The notes beneath the pieces were generated by a model. It was not told the origin of the DNA. It made no database searches and saw nothing but the letters and a program-made list of their open reading frames with translations. From Pseudomonas sp. AN-1 (GTDB lineage Bacteria > Pseudomonadota > Gammaproteobacteria > Pseudomonadales > Pseudomonadaceae), in the NCBI RefSeq assembly GCF_034057115.1, contig NZ_CP139195.1:1054001-1118000 (forward strand): 64,000 nucleotides of DNA, given 5' to 3'. Every line of letters begins with the position of its first letter. The stretch's first letter is position 1. Shown here piece after piece: positions 54,598-63,496 of this stretch. The position numbers were made by a program, and so were the translations under genes.

Positions 54598-55665
54598 ATG
54601 AAACGCAAACTGCTGCTCCCCCTCGTCGCCGCCCTCGGCGCCAGCTGGTTCGGCGCCGCCTTCGCCGCCGAGCAACCCCAGGTGATCCGCTTTGGCCTTG
54701 CCACCGTCGGCAAGGGCGGCATCCCCTTCGCCTCCTCCGGCGTCACCAGCCTGGCCCACCAGCGCCAGGCCATCGAGAAGGAGCTGGAAGCCGACGGCAT
54801 CAAGGTCGAGTGGACCTACTTCAAGGGCGCCGGCCCGGCGGTCAACGAGGCGCTGGCCAACAAGCAGCTCGATTTCGCCTGGCAGGGCGACCTGCCGGCG
54901 GTGATCGGCAAGGCCGGCGGCCTCAACACCAGACTGATCGCCGCCGACGGCCTGCTCGCCTCCAACTACCTGGTGGTGCCGGCCGATTCGCCGGCCAGGA
55001 GCCTGGAGGACCTCAAGGGCAAGAAGGTGGCGCAGTTCAAGGGCACCAACCTGCAGCTGGCCACCGCGCGCACCCTCAAGCGCGAAGGCCTGCAGGACCG
55101 CGACTTCCGCACCATCAACATGGACTTCCCCACCGCCGCCGCGGCGCTGGCCTCCAGGGACATCGACGGCGCCTGGCTGTCGTCCACCGCCTTCGAGCTG
55201 CAGAAGAACGGCGTCGGCCGGATCATCTACGACACCCGCGCGGTGGACGCCCGCCTGACCCGCCAGACCCACGTGCTGGTCGACGGTGACTTCGAGCAAA
55301 AGCATCCGGAGATCGTGCAGAAGGTGGTCAACGGCCTGGTGAAGACCGCCGCCTGGGTGTCGGCGCCGGAAAACGAGGACGCGGCGTTCGAGCTGTGGGC
55401 CAAGTCCGGCACCCCGGTCGACTCGCTGCGCGCCGAGCAGGGCGACCTGCAACTGGTGCGCCGCTACTCGCCGCGTCTGGACGAGTTCTTCGTCGACCGC
55501 TACCGCGCCACCGTCGCCGAATCCAAGGAGCTGGGCCTGCTGCGCGGTGACGTCAACGTGGCCGGCTGGGTCGAGCCCAAGTACGTCGACACCGCCATCG
55601 AGCAGTTGGGCCTGCAGAAGCTGTGGCCGGTGTACGACGCCGCCAACCAGCCGCTGAACCAGTGA
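54598..55665 (+). CDS. ABC substrate-binding protein, sulfonate/sulfate-ester type
   Basis: 355 residues with a signal peptide ending 'GAAFAAEQP'. SsuA/TauA-like fold: 'LANKQLDFAWQGDLPAVIG', 'LKGKKVAQFKGTNLQ' and 'ASRDIDGAWLSSTAFELQKNG' (split). Such proteins bind aliphatic sulfonates or sulfate esters in the periplasm. Preceded by a sigma-54 promoter; seven bases separate it from the MFS gene. Confidence 0.9.
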   Translation: MKRKLLLPLVAALGASWFGAAFAAEQPQVIRFGLATVGKGGIPFASSGVTSLAHQRQAIEKELEADGIKVEWTYFKGAGPAVNEALANKQLDFAWQGDLPAVIGKAGGLNTRLIAADGLLASNYLVVPADSPARSLEDLKGKKVAQFKGTNLQLATARTLKREGLQDRDFRTINMDFPTAAAALASRDIDGAWLSSTAFELQKNGVGRIIYDTRAVDARLTRQTHVLVDGDFEQKHPEIVQKVVNGLVKTAAWVSAPENEDAAFELWAKSGTPVDSLRAEQGDLQLVRRYSPRLDEFFVDRYRATVAESKELGLLRGDVNVAGWVEPKYVDTAIEQLGLQKLWPVYDAANQPLNQ

Positions 55666-55672
55666 GCCGCGC

Positions 55673-56881
55673 ATGACCACGACCACCGCCGGACTGGCGC
55701 ACGGGCGCACCCTGGCCAGCTTCATCCTGCTCGCCACCCTGGCCGGCATCGGCGTCGGCCTGGCCAAGGTGACCACCGCGCTGTACGCCATCGACCTGCA
55801 GGCCACGCCGCTGCAGTTGGGGCTGATCGCCGGGGCGCAGACCGCCGGCCTGCTGCTCACCAGCCTGCCGTGCGGCGTGCTGGTCGAGCGCCTCGGCCCG
55901 CTGCGCCTGTTCGTCCTCGGCAGCCTGCTGGCCGCCGCCATCTACCAGCTGGTGCCGCTGGTGTCGCACCCGCTGTACCTGCTGGCGCTGACCCTGCTGG
56001 TGGGGCTGTGCATGCCGTGCCGCTTCGTCTCGCTGAACACCGTGTTCATGCAGCAGCTGGCGCAGATGGGCGAGGCGCGCGCCGGCTGGTTCCGCGGCTC
56101 GCAGATGATCGGCCTGCTGCTGATCGGCCCGACCCTGGCGGCGCTGCTGGTCGACTGGCGCGGTACGGCCGGCAGCTGGGGCCTGATCGGTCTGGCCTTT
56201 GCGCTGCCGGTGCTGCTGGCACCGCTGGTGCTGCGCATCTATCCAGCGCAGCGGCGCAGCGCCGAGCGCCTCAGCCTGGCTGCGCTCGGCCGCCAGTTCG
56301 GCCTGCTGCGCGGCGATGCCCAGCTGCGCGGCAACTGCCTGCTGGATTTCTGCGTGCAGGCGGCGGCGATGTACTTCGCCTTCTTCATCGTCGCCATCAC
56401 CGTGCAGGACTACGGCTGGTCGGCGCAGCAGGCCGCCACCCTGCTCAGCGGCCACGGCCTGGCGTTCATCCTCGCGCTGTTCCTGCTCGGCCGGGTGTTC
56501 GGCGCGCGCAGCCGCAGCGGTTTCGTCGCCAGTCTGCTGCTGTGCAGCGCCGCGCTGGCGACCCTCGGCCTCGGCCAGAGCGCGCCGCTGCTGTGGGCCG
56601 GCGCCCTGCTGCTGGGCGCGAGCCTGGGCATGCTGCAGGTGGCCACCCTGTCCAGCTACGCGCGCAGCGGCCTGCGCCTCGGCCACGGCCGGGTCGCCGG
56701 GCTGGCCGCGCTGGTCGGGCCGGCCGGCAGCATGAGCGGCTGCCTGCTCGGTGGCCTACTCGGCGCCCGCTTCGGCCTGCAACCGCTGTTCCTGCTGTTC
56801 ATCCTGCCGTTCGCCGGCTTCCTGCTGCGCCAGCTGCGCGGCCCGCTACCCGATCTTTCCGCCCGGAGGACTTCCCCATGA
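55673..56881 (+). CDS. MFS transporter within the ABC operon
   Basis: 402 residues with twelve hydrophobic helices and no signal peptide. The 'LVERLGPLRLFVLG' loop between helices 2 and 3 is the usual MFS motif A position. The start lies seven nt after the binding-protein stop and its own stop overlaps the first permease start by 4 nt, so it is a genuine operon member. It may export a product of sulfur-compound cleavage or carry a second substrate; either is inference. Confidence 0.88.
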   Translation: MTTTTAGLAHGRTLASFILLATLAGIGVGLAKVTTALYAIDLQATPLQLGLIAGAQTAGLLLTSLPCGVLVERLGPLRLFVLGSLLAAAIYQLVPLVSHPLYLLALTLLVGLCMPCRFVSLNTVFMQQLAQMGEARAGWFRGSQMIGLLLIGPTLAALLVDWRGTAGSWGLIGLAFALPVLLAPLVLRIYPAQRRSAERLSLAALGRQFGLLRGDAQLRGNCLLDFCVQAAAMYFAFFIVAITVQDYGWSAQQAATLLSGHGLAFILALFLLGRVFGARSRSGFVASLLLCSAALATLGLGQSAPLLWAGALLLGASLGMLQVATLSSYARSGLRLGHGRVAGLAALVGPAGSMSGCLLGGLLGARFGLQPLFLLFILPFAGFLLRQLRGPLPDLSARRTSP

Positions 56882-57711
56882 GCACAACCCGAGTCGCGGC
56901 GGCGCCGCGTTCGTTGCCCCACTGGCGCTGGCCGGACCTGGCCCGCCCGCTCAACTGGCTGGGCGTCAAGGCCAGTGCCCTGCTGCTGCCGGTCGCCCTG
57001 CTGCTGCTGTGGCACACCGCGGTGGCCCGCGACTGGGTGTCGGCACAGATCCTGCCGCCGCCGGCGCTGGTCCTGCAGACCTTCCTCGACCTCGCGCGCA
57101 GCGGCGACCTGTGGTTCGAACTGTCGATCAGCCTGCAGCGGGTGCTGGTCGGCTCGCTGCTCGGCGGCCTGGCCGGCCTCGCGCTCGGCCTGCTGATGGG
57201 CCTGTCGCGCCAGGTCGAGGCCTACCTGTGGCCGCTGTTCCAGGCCATCGCCCAGGTGCCGGTGCTCGGCTGGATTCCGCTGCTGATGATGCTGGTCGGC
57301 ATCGACGAGGGGCTCAAGTACCTGGTGATCGCCAAGGCGGTGCTGGTGCCGATGACCATCAACACCTTCGCCGGCATCCGCAACATTCCGCACAGTTACC
57401 TGGAAGTGGCGCAGGTGTACCGCTTCACCCTGCTGCAGCGCCTGCGCCGGGTGATCCTGCCGGCGGCGCTGCCGAGCATCTTCACCGGCGTGCGCTTCGC
57501 CCTGACCAAGGGCTGGATCGCCCTGGTCACCGTCGAGCTGCTCGCCTCCAGCGAGGGCATCGGCTACCTGATGGTCGACGGCCGGCAGATGTTCCAGCTC
57601 GACCTGGTGATCGTGGCGATGCTGGTGATCGGCCTGGTCGGCCTGCTGCTGGACAAGGGCCTGGCGCTGATCGAAACCCGCCTGCAGCGCTGGCAGCGCC
57701 AGGCGTTCTGA
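56878..57711 (+). CDS. ABC permease (SsuC/TauC-type), first
   Basis: 277 residues with six helices and the EAA loop 'YLEVAQVYRFTLLQRLRRVILPAALPSIF' (split), which contacts the ATPase. The start overlaps the MFS gene (ATGA). It differs clearly from the second permease and probably forms a heterodimer with it. Confidence 0.92.
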   Translation: MSTTRVAAAPRSLPHWRWPDLARPLNWLGVKASALLLPVALLLLWHTAVARDWVSAQILPPPALVLQTFLDLARSGDLWFELSISLQRVLVGSLLGGLAGLALGLLMGLSRQVEAYLWPLFQAIAQVPVLGWIPLLMMLVGIDEGLKYLVIAKAVLVPMTINTFAGIRNIPHSYLEVAQVYRFTLLQRLRRVILPAALPSIFTGVRFALTKGWIALVTVELLASSEGIGYLMVDGRQMFQLDLVIVAMLVIGLVGLLLDKGLALIETRLQRWQRQAF

Positions 57712-57724
57712 GGAGAACAACAAG

Positions 57725-58516
57725 ATGATCGACCTTGCGAAACGCTTTCCCCTGCTTCACCGACGGCCCGATCTGCGCGGCTTCGTGGTGCCGGTCGGCC
57801 TGGTGCTGCTGTGGTGGCTGGCCACCGCGCTGCAGTGGGTGGACACCAAGCTGGTCGCCAGCCCGCCGGCGGTGCTCGACGCCGCCTTGCAGGCCGCCGT
57901 CGGCGGCGAGCTATGGCACAACCTAGCCGCCAGCCTGCAGCGCAACCTCGCCGGCTTCGTCCTCGGCGGCCTGATCGGCCTGGCCTTCGGCAGCCTGCTC
58001 GGCCTGTCGCGGCTGGCCGAGCGACTGGTCGGCCCGACCTTCCACGCCGCCAAGCAGATCGCCCTGTTCGCCTGGATCCCGCTGCTGTCGGCCTGGTTCG
58101 GCTTCGGCGAGCCGGCCAAGGTGGCGTTCATCGCCCTCGCGGTGTTCTACCCGGTGGCGCTGAACAGCTTCGAGGGCATCCGCGCCACCCGCGTCGAGCT
58201 GTACGAGGTGGCCCGCGTGCTCGGCCTGTCGCGCGCCCAGCGGCTGTTCAAGCTGGTGCTGCCCTCCGCCGCGCCGGCGATCTTCACCGGCCTGCACCTG
58301 GGGCTGATCTACGCCTGGCTGGCGACCATCGGCGCCGAATACTTCTTCTCTGCCGGCCCCGGCATCGGCAACACCATGATCGACGGCCGCGAGCATTTCG
58401 AGATGGACCAGGTGCTCTACGGCCTGGTGGTGGTCGGCGCCGTCGGCCTGCTGCTCAACCGCCTGGCCGCCTGGATCGAGACCCGCAGCCTGGCCTGGCG
58501 CGTGCGCCCCCACTGA
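57725..58516 (+). CDS. ABC permease (SsuC/TauC-type), second
   Basis: 263 residues with six helices and the EAA loop 'YEVARVLGLSRAQRLFKLVLP'-type segment. GGAGAAC precedes the ATG. Two permease genes in one aliphatic-sulfonate-type operon are unusual: SsuABC and TauABC have a single permease that dimerises. The ATPase gene follows 16 nt later. Confidence 0.92.
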   Translation: MIDLAKRFPLLHRRPDLRGFVVPVGLVLLWWLATALQWVDTKLVASPPAVLDAALQAAVGGELWHNLAASLQRNLAGFVLGGLIGLAFGSLLGLSRLAERLVGPTFHAAKQIALFAWIPLLSAWFGFGEPAKVAFIALAVFYPVALNSFEGIRATRVELYEVARVLGLSRAQRLFKLVLPSAAPAIFTGLHLGLIYAWLATIGAEYFFSAGPGIGNTMIDGREHFEMDQVLYGLVVVGAVGLLLNRLAAWIETRSLAWRVRPH

Positions 58517-58532
58517 TTGAAGGAAGCAACCC

Positions 58533-59354
58533 ATGAGCAAGACCGATTTCCTGACCCTCGACGGGGTCGACAAGCGCTTCGCGGTCAAGGACGGCGAACT
58601 CAGCGTGCTGGAGAACATCAGCCTGACCATCCGCCAGGGCGAGTTCATCAGCATCGTCGGCGGCAGCGGCTGCGGCAAATCCACCCTGCTGCGCCTGCTG
58701 GTAGGCCTCGAGGAAGCCAGCGCCGGGCGCCTTCTGCTCGACGGCGTGCCGATCGGCGGTACCGACCCCGAGCGCGGCATCGTGTTCCAGGACCACCGCC
58801 TGTACCCCTGGCTGAGCGTGGAGGACAATGTGCTGCTGGCGCTGGCCAACTCGCCGTTCTCCCCAGCCGAGCGCCTGGACACCGTGCATAGGCACCTCGA
58901 ACTGGTCGGCCTGCAGAACTTCACCCGCGCCTATCCCGCGCAGCTGTCCGGCGGCATGAGCCAGCGCGTGGCGATCGCCCGCGGCCTGGTCAACCGGCCG
59001 AAGATCCTCCTGCTCGACGAGCCCTTCGGCGCCCTCGACGCCCTCACCCGCGCCCAGCTGCAGGAAGAGCTGGCGCGCATCTGGCTGGCCGAGGGCATCA
59101 CCACCGTGCTGGTCACCCACGACGTCGACGAGGCGGTGCTGCTCGGCGACCGGGTGGTGGTGATGGAGCCGCGGCCGGGGCGGATCAAGCGCATCGTCGA
59201 GGTCGACGTGGCGCACCCGCGCCGCCGCGAGGACTACCGCCTGGCCGAGCTGCGCAACGACATCCTGCAGGACTTCAGCCAGCACCAGGCCTCGCCGCTG
59301 CTGCACCCGCAGCACGAGCAGCGCGCCTTCCGCAGCTACGCCATGGCCTGGTAG
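58533..59354 (+). CDS. ABC ATPase, sulfonate/nitrate/taurine type
   Basis: 273 residues with Walker A 'GGSGCGKST', Q-loop 'GIVFQDHRLYPW', signature 'LSGGMSQR', Walker B 'ILLLDEPFGALD' and switch 'LVTHDVDEAV'. The sequence is of the SsuB/TauB group. It is the only ATPase for the two permeases. AAGGAAGC lies about 8 nt before the ATG. Confidence 0.95.
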   Translation: MSKTDFLTLDGVDKRFAVKDGELSVLENISLTIRQGEFISIVGGSGCGKSTLLRLLVGLEEASAGRLLLDGVPIGGTDPERGIVFQDHRLYPWLSVEDNVLLALANSPFSPAERLDTVHRHLELVGLQNFTRAYPAQLSGGMSQRVAIARGLVNRPKILLLDEPFGALDALTRAQLQEELARIWLAEGITTVLVTHDVDEAVLLGDRVVVMEPRPGRIKRIVEVDVAHPRRREDYRLAELRNDILQDFSQHQASPLLHPQHEQRAFRSYAMAW

Positions 59355-59637
59355 CGCGCGGCCGGCGGCGGTTTCGTTAGCGCGCCCGCAGGCCTTTTTC
59401 ACCCTGAACCAAGCGCCGCCGGCAGGTCCGGTGGCGCCTTTTCACGCTCAGATTTTTATATTCAAAATAGACATTAAATTCAAATTAATAATTCTTTTTG
59501 GAATTACAAAGGTTCACTTAGCCTAGCTCTCGCCGACAACAACGTCGCTTCATCAGTCGGCCAGTGACAGCCCATTCGACCACGAAACGCCCGCACGGCC
59601 GCCTCACCCAGCATTCGATCATTTGGAGCATCGAGCA
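59355..59637 (+). promoter_or_regulatory. AT-rich upstream region of the porin gene
   Basis: A 65-nt block of low GC (about 59450-59515) carries ATAGACATTAAAT (59467-59479), the same pattern as before the SfnR-like gene. No -24/-12 element with correct spacing is seen, so the porin probably uses a sigma-70 promoter with an activator such as CysB. No terminator for the ABC operon is evident. Confidence 0.5.
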
Positions 59638-60978
59638 ATGAACAAGTCCACTCTGGCCCTCGCCATTGTGGCGGGCATCGTGGGTCTGCCGTCCGTGCAG
59701 CAGGCGTCCGCCGCAGGTTTCATCGAAGACAGCAAGGCCAGCCTCGGCCTGCGCAACTTCTACTTCAACCAGGATATCCGCGACGCCAATGCGCCGTCGG
59801 TCAAGGAGTGGGGCCAGGGCTTCGTTCTCAACTACACCTCCGGCTATACCCGGGGCACCGTGGGCGTCGGTGTGGACGCACTCGGCCTGCTCGGCGTCAA
59901 GCTCGACTCCGGCGGCCGCTTCGGCAAGGCCGGCATCGAGCGCAGCCCCAGCCAGCTGTTCCCGCTGGAAAGCAACGGCAAGGCCGTGGACGAATTCAGC
60001 CACCTCGGCCTGACCGGCAAGCTCAGGGTATCGAAGACCGAAGCGCGCCTCGGCACCCTGCTGCCCAAGCTGCCGGTGGTGGTCTACAACGACGGCCGCC
60101 TGCTGCCGCAGACCTACGAGGGCGGGCAGATCACCTCCAACGAGATCGACAACCTGACCCTGATCGGCGGCCAGCTGGAACACACCAAGCTGCGCGCCTC
60201 CAGCGACCGCGAGAGCCTGAGCGCCGCCGGCCCCAACAAGCCGGACACCAACAAGTTCTACTACGGCGGCGCCGACTACCGCATCGGCAAGAACCTGCTG
60301 CTGCAGTACTACTACGGCAACCTCGAGGACTACTACCAGCAGCACTTCCTCGGCCTGACCCATACCCTGGCCCTGCCGCTGGGCAGCCTGGTCAGCGACC
60401 TGCGCTATTTCGACAGCAGCTCCGACGGCAAGAATGCCAGCGCCGCCGGGCGTGCCGAGGGCTGGTCGGTCGGCGGCGACCTGGGCCGGCAGGCCGGCGA
60501 CCCGCACAAGGGCGAGATCGACAGCCAGCTGTCGAGCGCCCAGTTCACCTGGAAGGTCGGCGGCCACGCCCTCGGCCTCGGCTACCAGCACAACGGCGGC
60601 GACAGCATCCTCGGCCTTCTCAACCAGGGCGCCGGGGTCAGCGGCTACACCATCGCCGAGCGGCAGATCGGCGGCTTCCGCGCCCCGGGCGCCGACGTGT
60701 GGATCGCCTCCTACGCCTACGACTTCGCCGCCCTCGGCGTACCGGGCCTGACCGCCAGGGCGATCTACAACAAGGGCGTCGACTACGACGTGGCCAACAG
60801 CTCCAGCGATGTCGGCGAGTGGGAGCGCGACCTGCGCGTCGACTACGTGGTGCAGGGTGGCGCACTCAAGGGCCTCGGCTTTGCCTGGCTGAACGCCTCT
60901 CTGCGCAGCGACCTGGCCAGCCAGCGCGACGTCGACGAGAACCGCCTGATCGTCAGCTACAGCCTGCCGCTGTTCTAA
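59638..60978 (+). CDS. OprD-family outer-membrane porin
   Basis: 446 residues with a signal peptide ending 'QQASAAG'. 'FIEDSKASLGLRNFYFNQD' and the C-terminal beta-strand ending 'RLIVSYSLPLF' with terminal Phe are typical of OprD/Occ channels, which form 18-strand barrels for carboxylates and basic amino acids. GGAGC is 9 nt before the start. Its position after the ABC genes suggests it admits the organosulfur substrate through the outer membrane. Confidence 0.95.
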   Translation: MNKSTLALAIVAGIVGLPSVQQASAAGFIEDSKASLGLRNFYFNQDIRDANAPSVKEWGQGFVLNYTSGYTRGTVGVGVDALGLLGVKLDSGGRFGKAGIERSPSQLFPLESNGKAVDEFSHLGLTGKLRVSKTEARLGTLLPKLPVVVYNDGRLLPQTYEGGQITSNEIDNLTLIGGQLEHTKLRASSDRESLSAAGPNKPDTNKFYYGGADYRIGKNLLLQYYYGNLEDYYQQHFLGLTHTLALPLGSLVSDLRYFDSSSDGKNASAAGRAEGWSVGGDLGRQAGDPHKGEIDSQLSSAQFTWKVGGHALGLGYQHNGGDSILGLLNQGAGVSGYTIAERQIGGFRAPGADVWIASYAYDFAALGVPGLTARAIYNKGVDYDVANSSSDVGEWERDLRVDYVVQGGALKGLGFAWLNASLRSDLASQRDVDENRLIVSYSLPLF

Positions 60979-61472
60979 CTCACCCATGCGGCGGCAGAGC
61001 CCTCTGCCGCCTGCCCTGCCTCAGGCTGCGTGCCAACTGACACCTCCGCGCGTGTCTTGAGGCTGTGGTTCATGGCCTCGAAGCCTTGCCGCGTGTGTGC
61101 CAGCCTGCGGCGCAGCAGGCCCACGAGCAGACCGCTGAAGGTTTCGGAATGCACCAGGCGCGTGGTTCCGGGGCCCTGCGGGAGCAGCTCGAAATGATGC
61201 TCGCCATCCAGCAGGCCCGGCACCAGCCAGTGCCCCAGCCAGCGCAGCGACTGCTCGGGGGCGACCTCCACCAGTCTGGGCGTGAAGCGCATGGCGCCTT
61301 GCCCGGGAGGCTGGATGCGGATGCGCAGTCTTTCCCCCGCGACCACCTCCCCCTCGATCTGGCGGATGAAGGGGTTCCACTCCGGATAGGATGCGAAGTC
61401 GGTGAGCACTCGCCAGATCTGCGCCGGCGTGGCGTGGATGTCGATCTGCGTGTGCAATTGCAACAGCCCCAT
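60975..61472 (-). CDS. SRPBCC (START-like) domain protein
   Basis: 165 residues. 'HTQIDIHATPAQIWRVLTDFASYPEWNPFI' (split) is the usual START/Bet v1 N-terminus, followed by a beta-sheet with a hydrophobic cavity and a C-terminal helix. Such proteins bind hydrophobic ligands. Start at 61472 (MGLLQLHTQ); the longer frame is low complexity. Its stop codon overlaps the porin's stop, so the two genes converge with no gap. Confidence 0.85.
   Translation of the reverse strand: MGLLQLHTQIDIHATPAQIWRVLTDFASYPEWNPFIRQIEGEVVAGERLRIRIQPPGQGAMRFTPRLVEVAPEQSLRWLGHWLVPGLLDGEHHFELLPQGPGTTRLVHSETFSGLLVGLLRRRLAHTRQGFEAMNHSLKTRAEVSVGTQPEAGQAAEGSAAAWVS
60991..61010 (+). terminator. Hairpin after the porin, inside the opposite gene
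   Basis: GCGGCAGAG/CTCTGCCGC with a 2-nt loop, 13 nt after the porin stop, lies within the C-terminal codons of the SRPBCC gene. No T tract. Confidence 0.5.
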
Positions 61473-61500
61473 AGCGATAACGCCCCCCTCCTGGCCTGAA

Positions 61501-62160
61501 TCAAACCGTACTGACGGCGATTCTTCTGAGATCAGGCACGCTGGCGAACTCTTCTTCAGGCGCCAGCCTGCCCAGGACTTCCGGGGTGCCATAACCCCAG
61601 GCGACTGCGCCAAATGCGATGCCTGCGGATCTGGCAGCTTCGTGGTCGGTCGGCTGGTCGCCGATGTAGATGGCTGCCGTGGGGGCTATTCCGACTCGGC
61701 GCAGAACCCGGCGCAGGCGCGAGGCCTTGCCGAAGATGGACGCACCGCATTCGAAATGGCTGAAATGCCGGCAGCTTGTGCCGAGAACGCGGGTGACGTT
61801 TTCATGGGCATTGGACGACACCAGCGCGACAACGATGCCGCGCTCGGTCAGGTAGGAAAGTGTCGTGTCCACCTCGTCGAAGAGCGGGATCCCTTCTATC
61901 CGTTCCTGCATCAGCGCCATGAAACCCTGCGCCACTGCCGGCAGCTTCCACGGGGCTATGCCGAGGTGGCTCATCAGCTCGCGAGGGCTGCGCCCTCTGA
62001 GCATTTCGACTTCCTCCGCATCAACCCGCTTGAACGAATACCTGTCGGCCAGCGTGTCGATGACCGACACGAAGAACGGGAAGGAGTCGGCCAGCGTGCC
62101 ATCGAAGTCGAAGATGGCGAGCTCGTACCGTGGAGCCGGGCCTGTTTGCGGTCTTTTCAC
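61501..62160 (-). CDS. HAD-family hydrolase (phosphatase-like)
   Basis: 219 residues from GTG 62160. Motif I 'FDFDGTLADS' gives the nucleophile Asp, motif II 'LVSSN', motif III Lys in 'FGKASRL' and motif IV 'IGDQPTDHEAA'. It resembles phosphoglycolate phosphatase-like enzymes with a helical cap. The frame is open to an ATG at 62238 but that extension is Arg-rich and unlike the family; CGGAG precedes the GTG. It lies 28 nt upstream of the SRPBCC gene on the same strand. Confidence 0.85.
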   Translation of the reverse strand: MKRPQTGPAPRYELAIFDFDGTLADSFPFFVSVIDTLADRYSFKRVDAEEVEMLRGRSPRELMSHLGIAPWKLPAVAQGFMALMQERIEGIPLFDEVDTTLSYLTERGIVVALVSSNAHENVTRVLGTSCRHFSHFECGASIFGKASRLRRVLRRVGIAPTAAIYIGDQPTDHEAARSAGIAFGAVAWGYGTPEVLGRLAPEEEFASVPDLRRIAVSTV

Positions 62161-62302
62161 GATTGTCTGTTGCTCCGGAGTTGCTATGCGTGATCGGCGC
62201 CGCGACCGGCTGCGCCGACCTGCAGCGCAGCCGGCCATGTTCAGATAGGTGCAGGACCACCGCGCTGGAAGGTCATCGCAGCGCTATCGGCAAGGTGCGC
62301 GG

Positions 62303-63346
62303 TCAACTGGCGTGCGGCTGGGCGCAGCCCATCACGGAAGCCACGGCTTTTTCCAGGAAGGCCAGGCTGCGGGCGTCGAGCCAGCTTCCCTCGGCGAGGC
62401 TGGGCTCCTGCTGCATGGCCTGGCGGATCTTCCCGTGGGTGTCCGGATCGCTGCCGGCGTAGCCCTGCAGCATGGCCAGCCAGCGTCCGGCCAGGCGCTG
62501 CCCGCGCTCGCCATCCGGCTCGGCGCCGGCGTCGATGGCGCTGCGCAGGTCGATCAGCAATTGCGGCCAACCCTTCATCTCCCGGACATAGTGCTGCCGC
62601 ATGAAGGCGAACTCCTTCGCCGAGAGATAGCGGGCGAACACCGCCAGCTTGCTCTCGGCAAAGGCCTCCAGCAGGAATGCCACCACGCTCGGGGCGACGC
62701 CCAACTGCTCCTGGAATAGCGGCTCGCTGGCGTGCATGGCGTCCAGTCTGGCCAGCCAGTCGGGGTTGGCATCGGTGTCGCGCTCGAGGGTCCGCATCCA
62801 GCGGCGGGCGAATTCCTGCGCGGCTTCGCTGGCCGGCGACTCTCCCGCCGCGTGGAGGAGGTTGGCCTCGCGGGCCAGTTCGGCCCATTCCGCCCGCAAG
62901 GTGTCGTCTGCCCGGTAGAACGGCAGGTTGGCGAGTTCGTCTTGGGTGAAGTACTGCTCGTACATGGACATCAGCTCCAGTGTTTTCAGCCAGTCGTCCA
63001 GCTCCGGCTCCTCCCCCTCCATGAGCCGGGCCTTGAGCTGGCTCAGCCGGTAGCGCAGCTGGATCTGCTGCGCGAGCAGCCGGTCGATGGCCATGATCTG
63101 CTGGTCGATGAGGGGGGCGAGCGCGAGGTCCGGACGGTCGAGAGCCGCGCCGATGTCTGCCAGCGTCATGCCGAGCCCGCGCAACGCCTGGATCCGGTGC
63201 AGGCGGGCGATGTCCTCGCGGTTGTAGAGGCGGTAGCCGGCTTCGGTGCGGGCCGAAGGACGGAGCAGTCCGATGTCGTCATAGTGATGGAGGGTACGGA
63301 CGGTCAACCCCGTGCGCTTGGCCAGTTCACCTACTCGCAGCAACAT
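62303..63346 (-). CDS. MerR-family regulator with TipAS-type domain
   Basis: 347 residues. The N-terminal winged helix matches MerR ('RVGELAKRTGLTVRTLHHYDDIGLL', split) followed by the coiled-coil dimer helix. The C-terminal part contains 'YEQYFTQDELANL' and 'AQEFARRWM', typical of TipAS antibiotic-binding domains, repeated loosely. Such regulators are activated by bound drugs or peptides. Start at 63346 has AGGAG 7 nt upstream. No efflux gene lies next to it. Confidence 0.88.
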   Translation of the reverse strand: MLLRVGELAKRTGLTVRTLHHYDDIGLLRPSARTEAGYRLYNREDIARLHRIQALRGLGMTLADIGAALDRPDLALAPLIDQQIMAIDRLLAQQIQLRYRLSQLKARLMEGEEPELDDWLKTLELMSMYEQYFTQDELANLPFYRADDTLRAEWAELAREANLLHAAGESPASEAAQEFARRWMRTLERDTDANPDWLARLDAMHASEPLFQEQLGVAPSVVAFLLEAFAESKLAVFARYLSAKEFAFMRQHYVREMKGWPQLLIDLRSAIDAGAEPDGERGQRLAGRWLAMLQGYAGSDPDTHGKIRQAMQQEPSLAEGSWLDARSLAFLEKAVASVMGCAQPHAS

Positions 63347-63496
63347 CTTCCAACTCCTGTTTCCTAGGGCGCGGTCCATGCTGAGGCCTCACGTTGCGTG
63401 AGGGTCAAGCCCCTGATGGCACCAGCAGGGGCAAGTCTGCCCAGAATCGGGGGACCGACCGCAGCCGCTCCTCGGCGGCCCGGCGGGCGATGCCCG

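Noticed and set aside
59600-59637. -24/-12 element before the porin (TTTGGAGCATCGAGCA)
   Set aside because: GG and GC are 8 nt apart, two short of the required spacing, and the GGAG serves as ribosome-binding site.
62161-62238. ATG 62238 as the start of the HAD hydrolase
   Set aside because: The extra 26 residues are Arg-rich and unlike the family; GTG 62160 has a better context.
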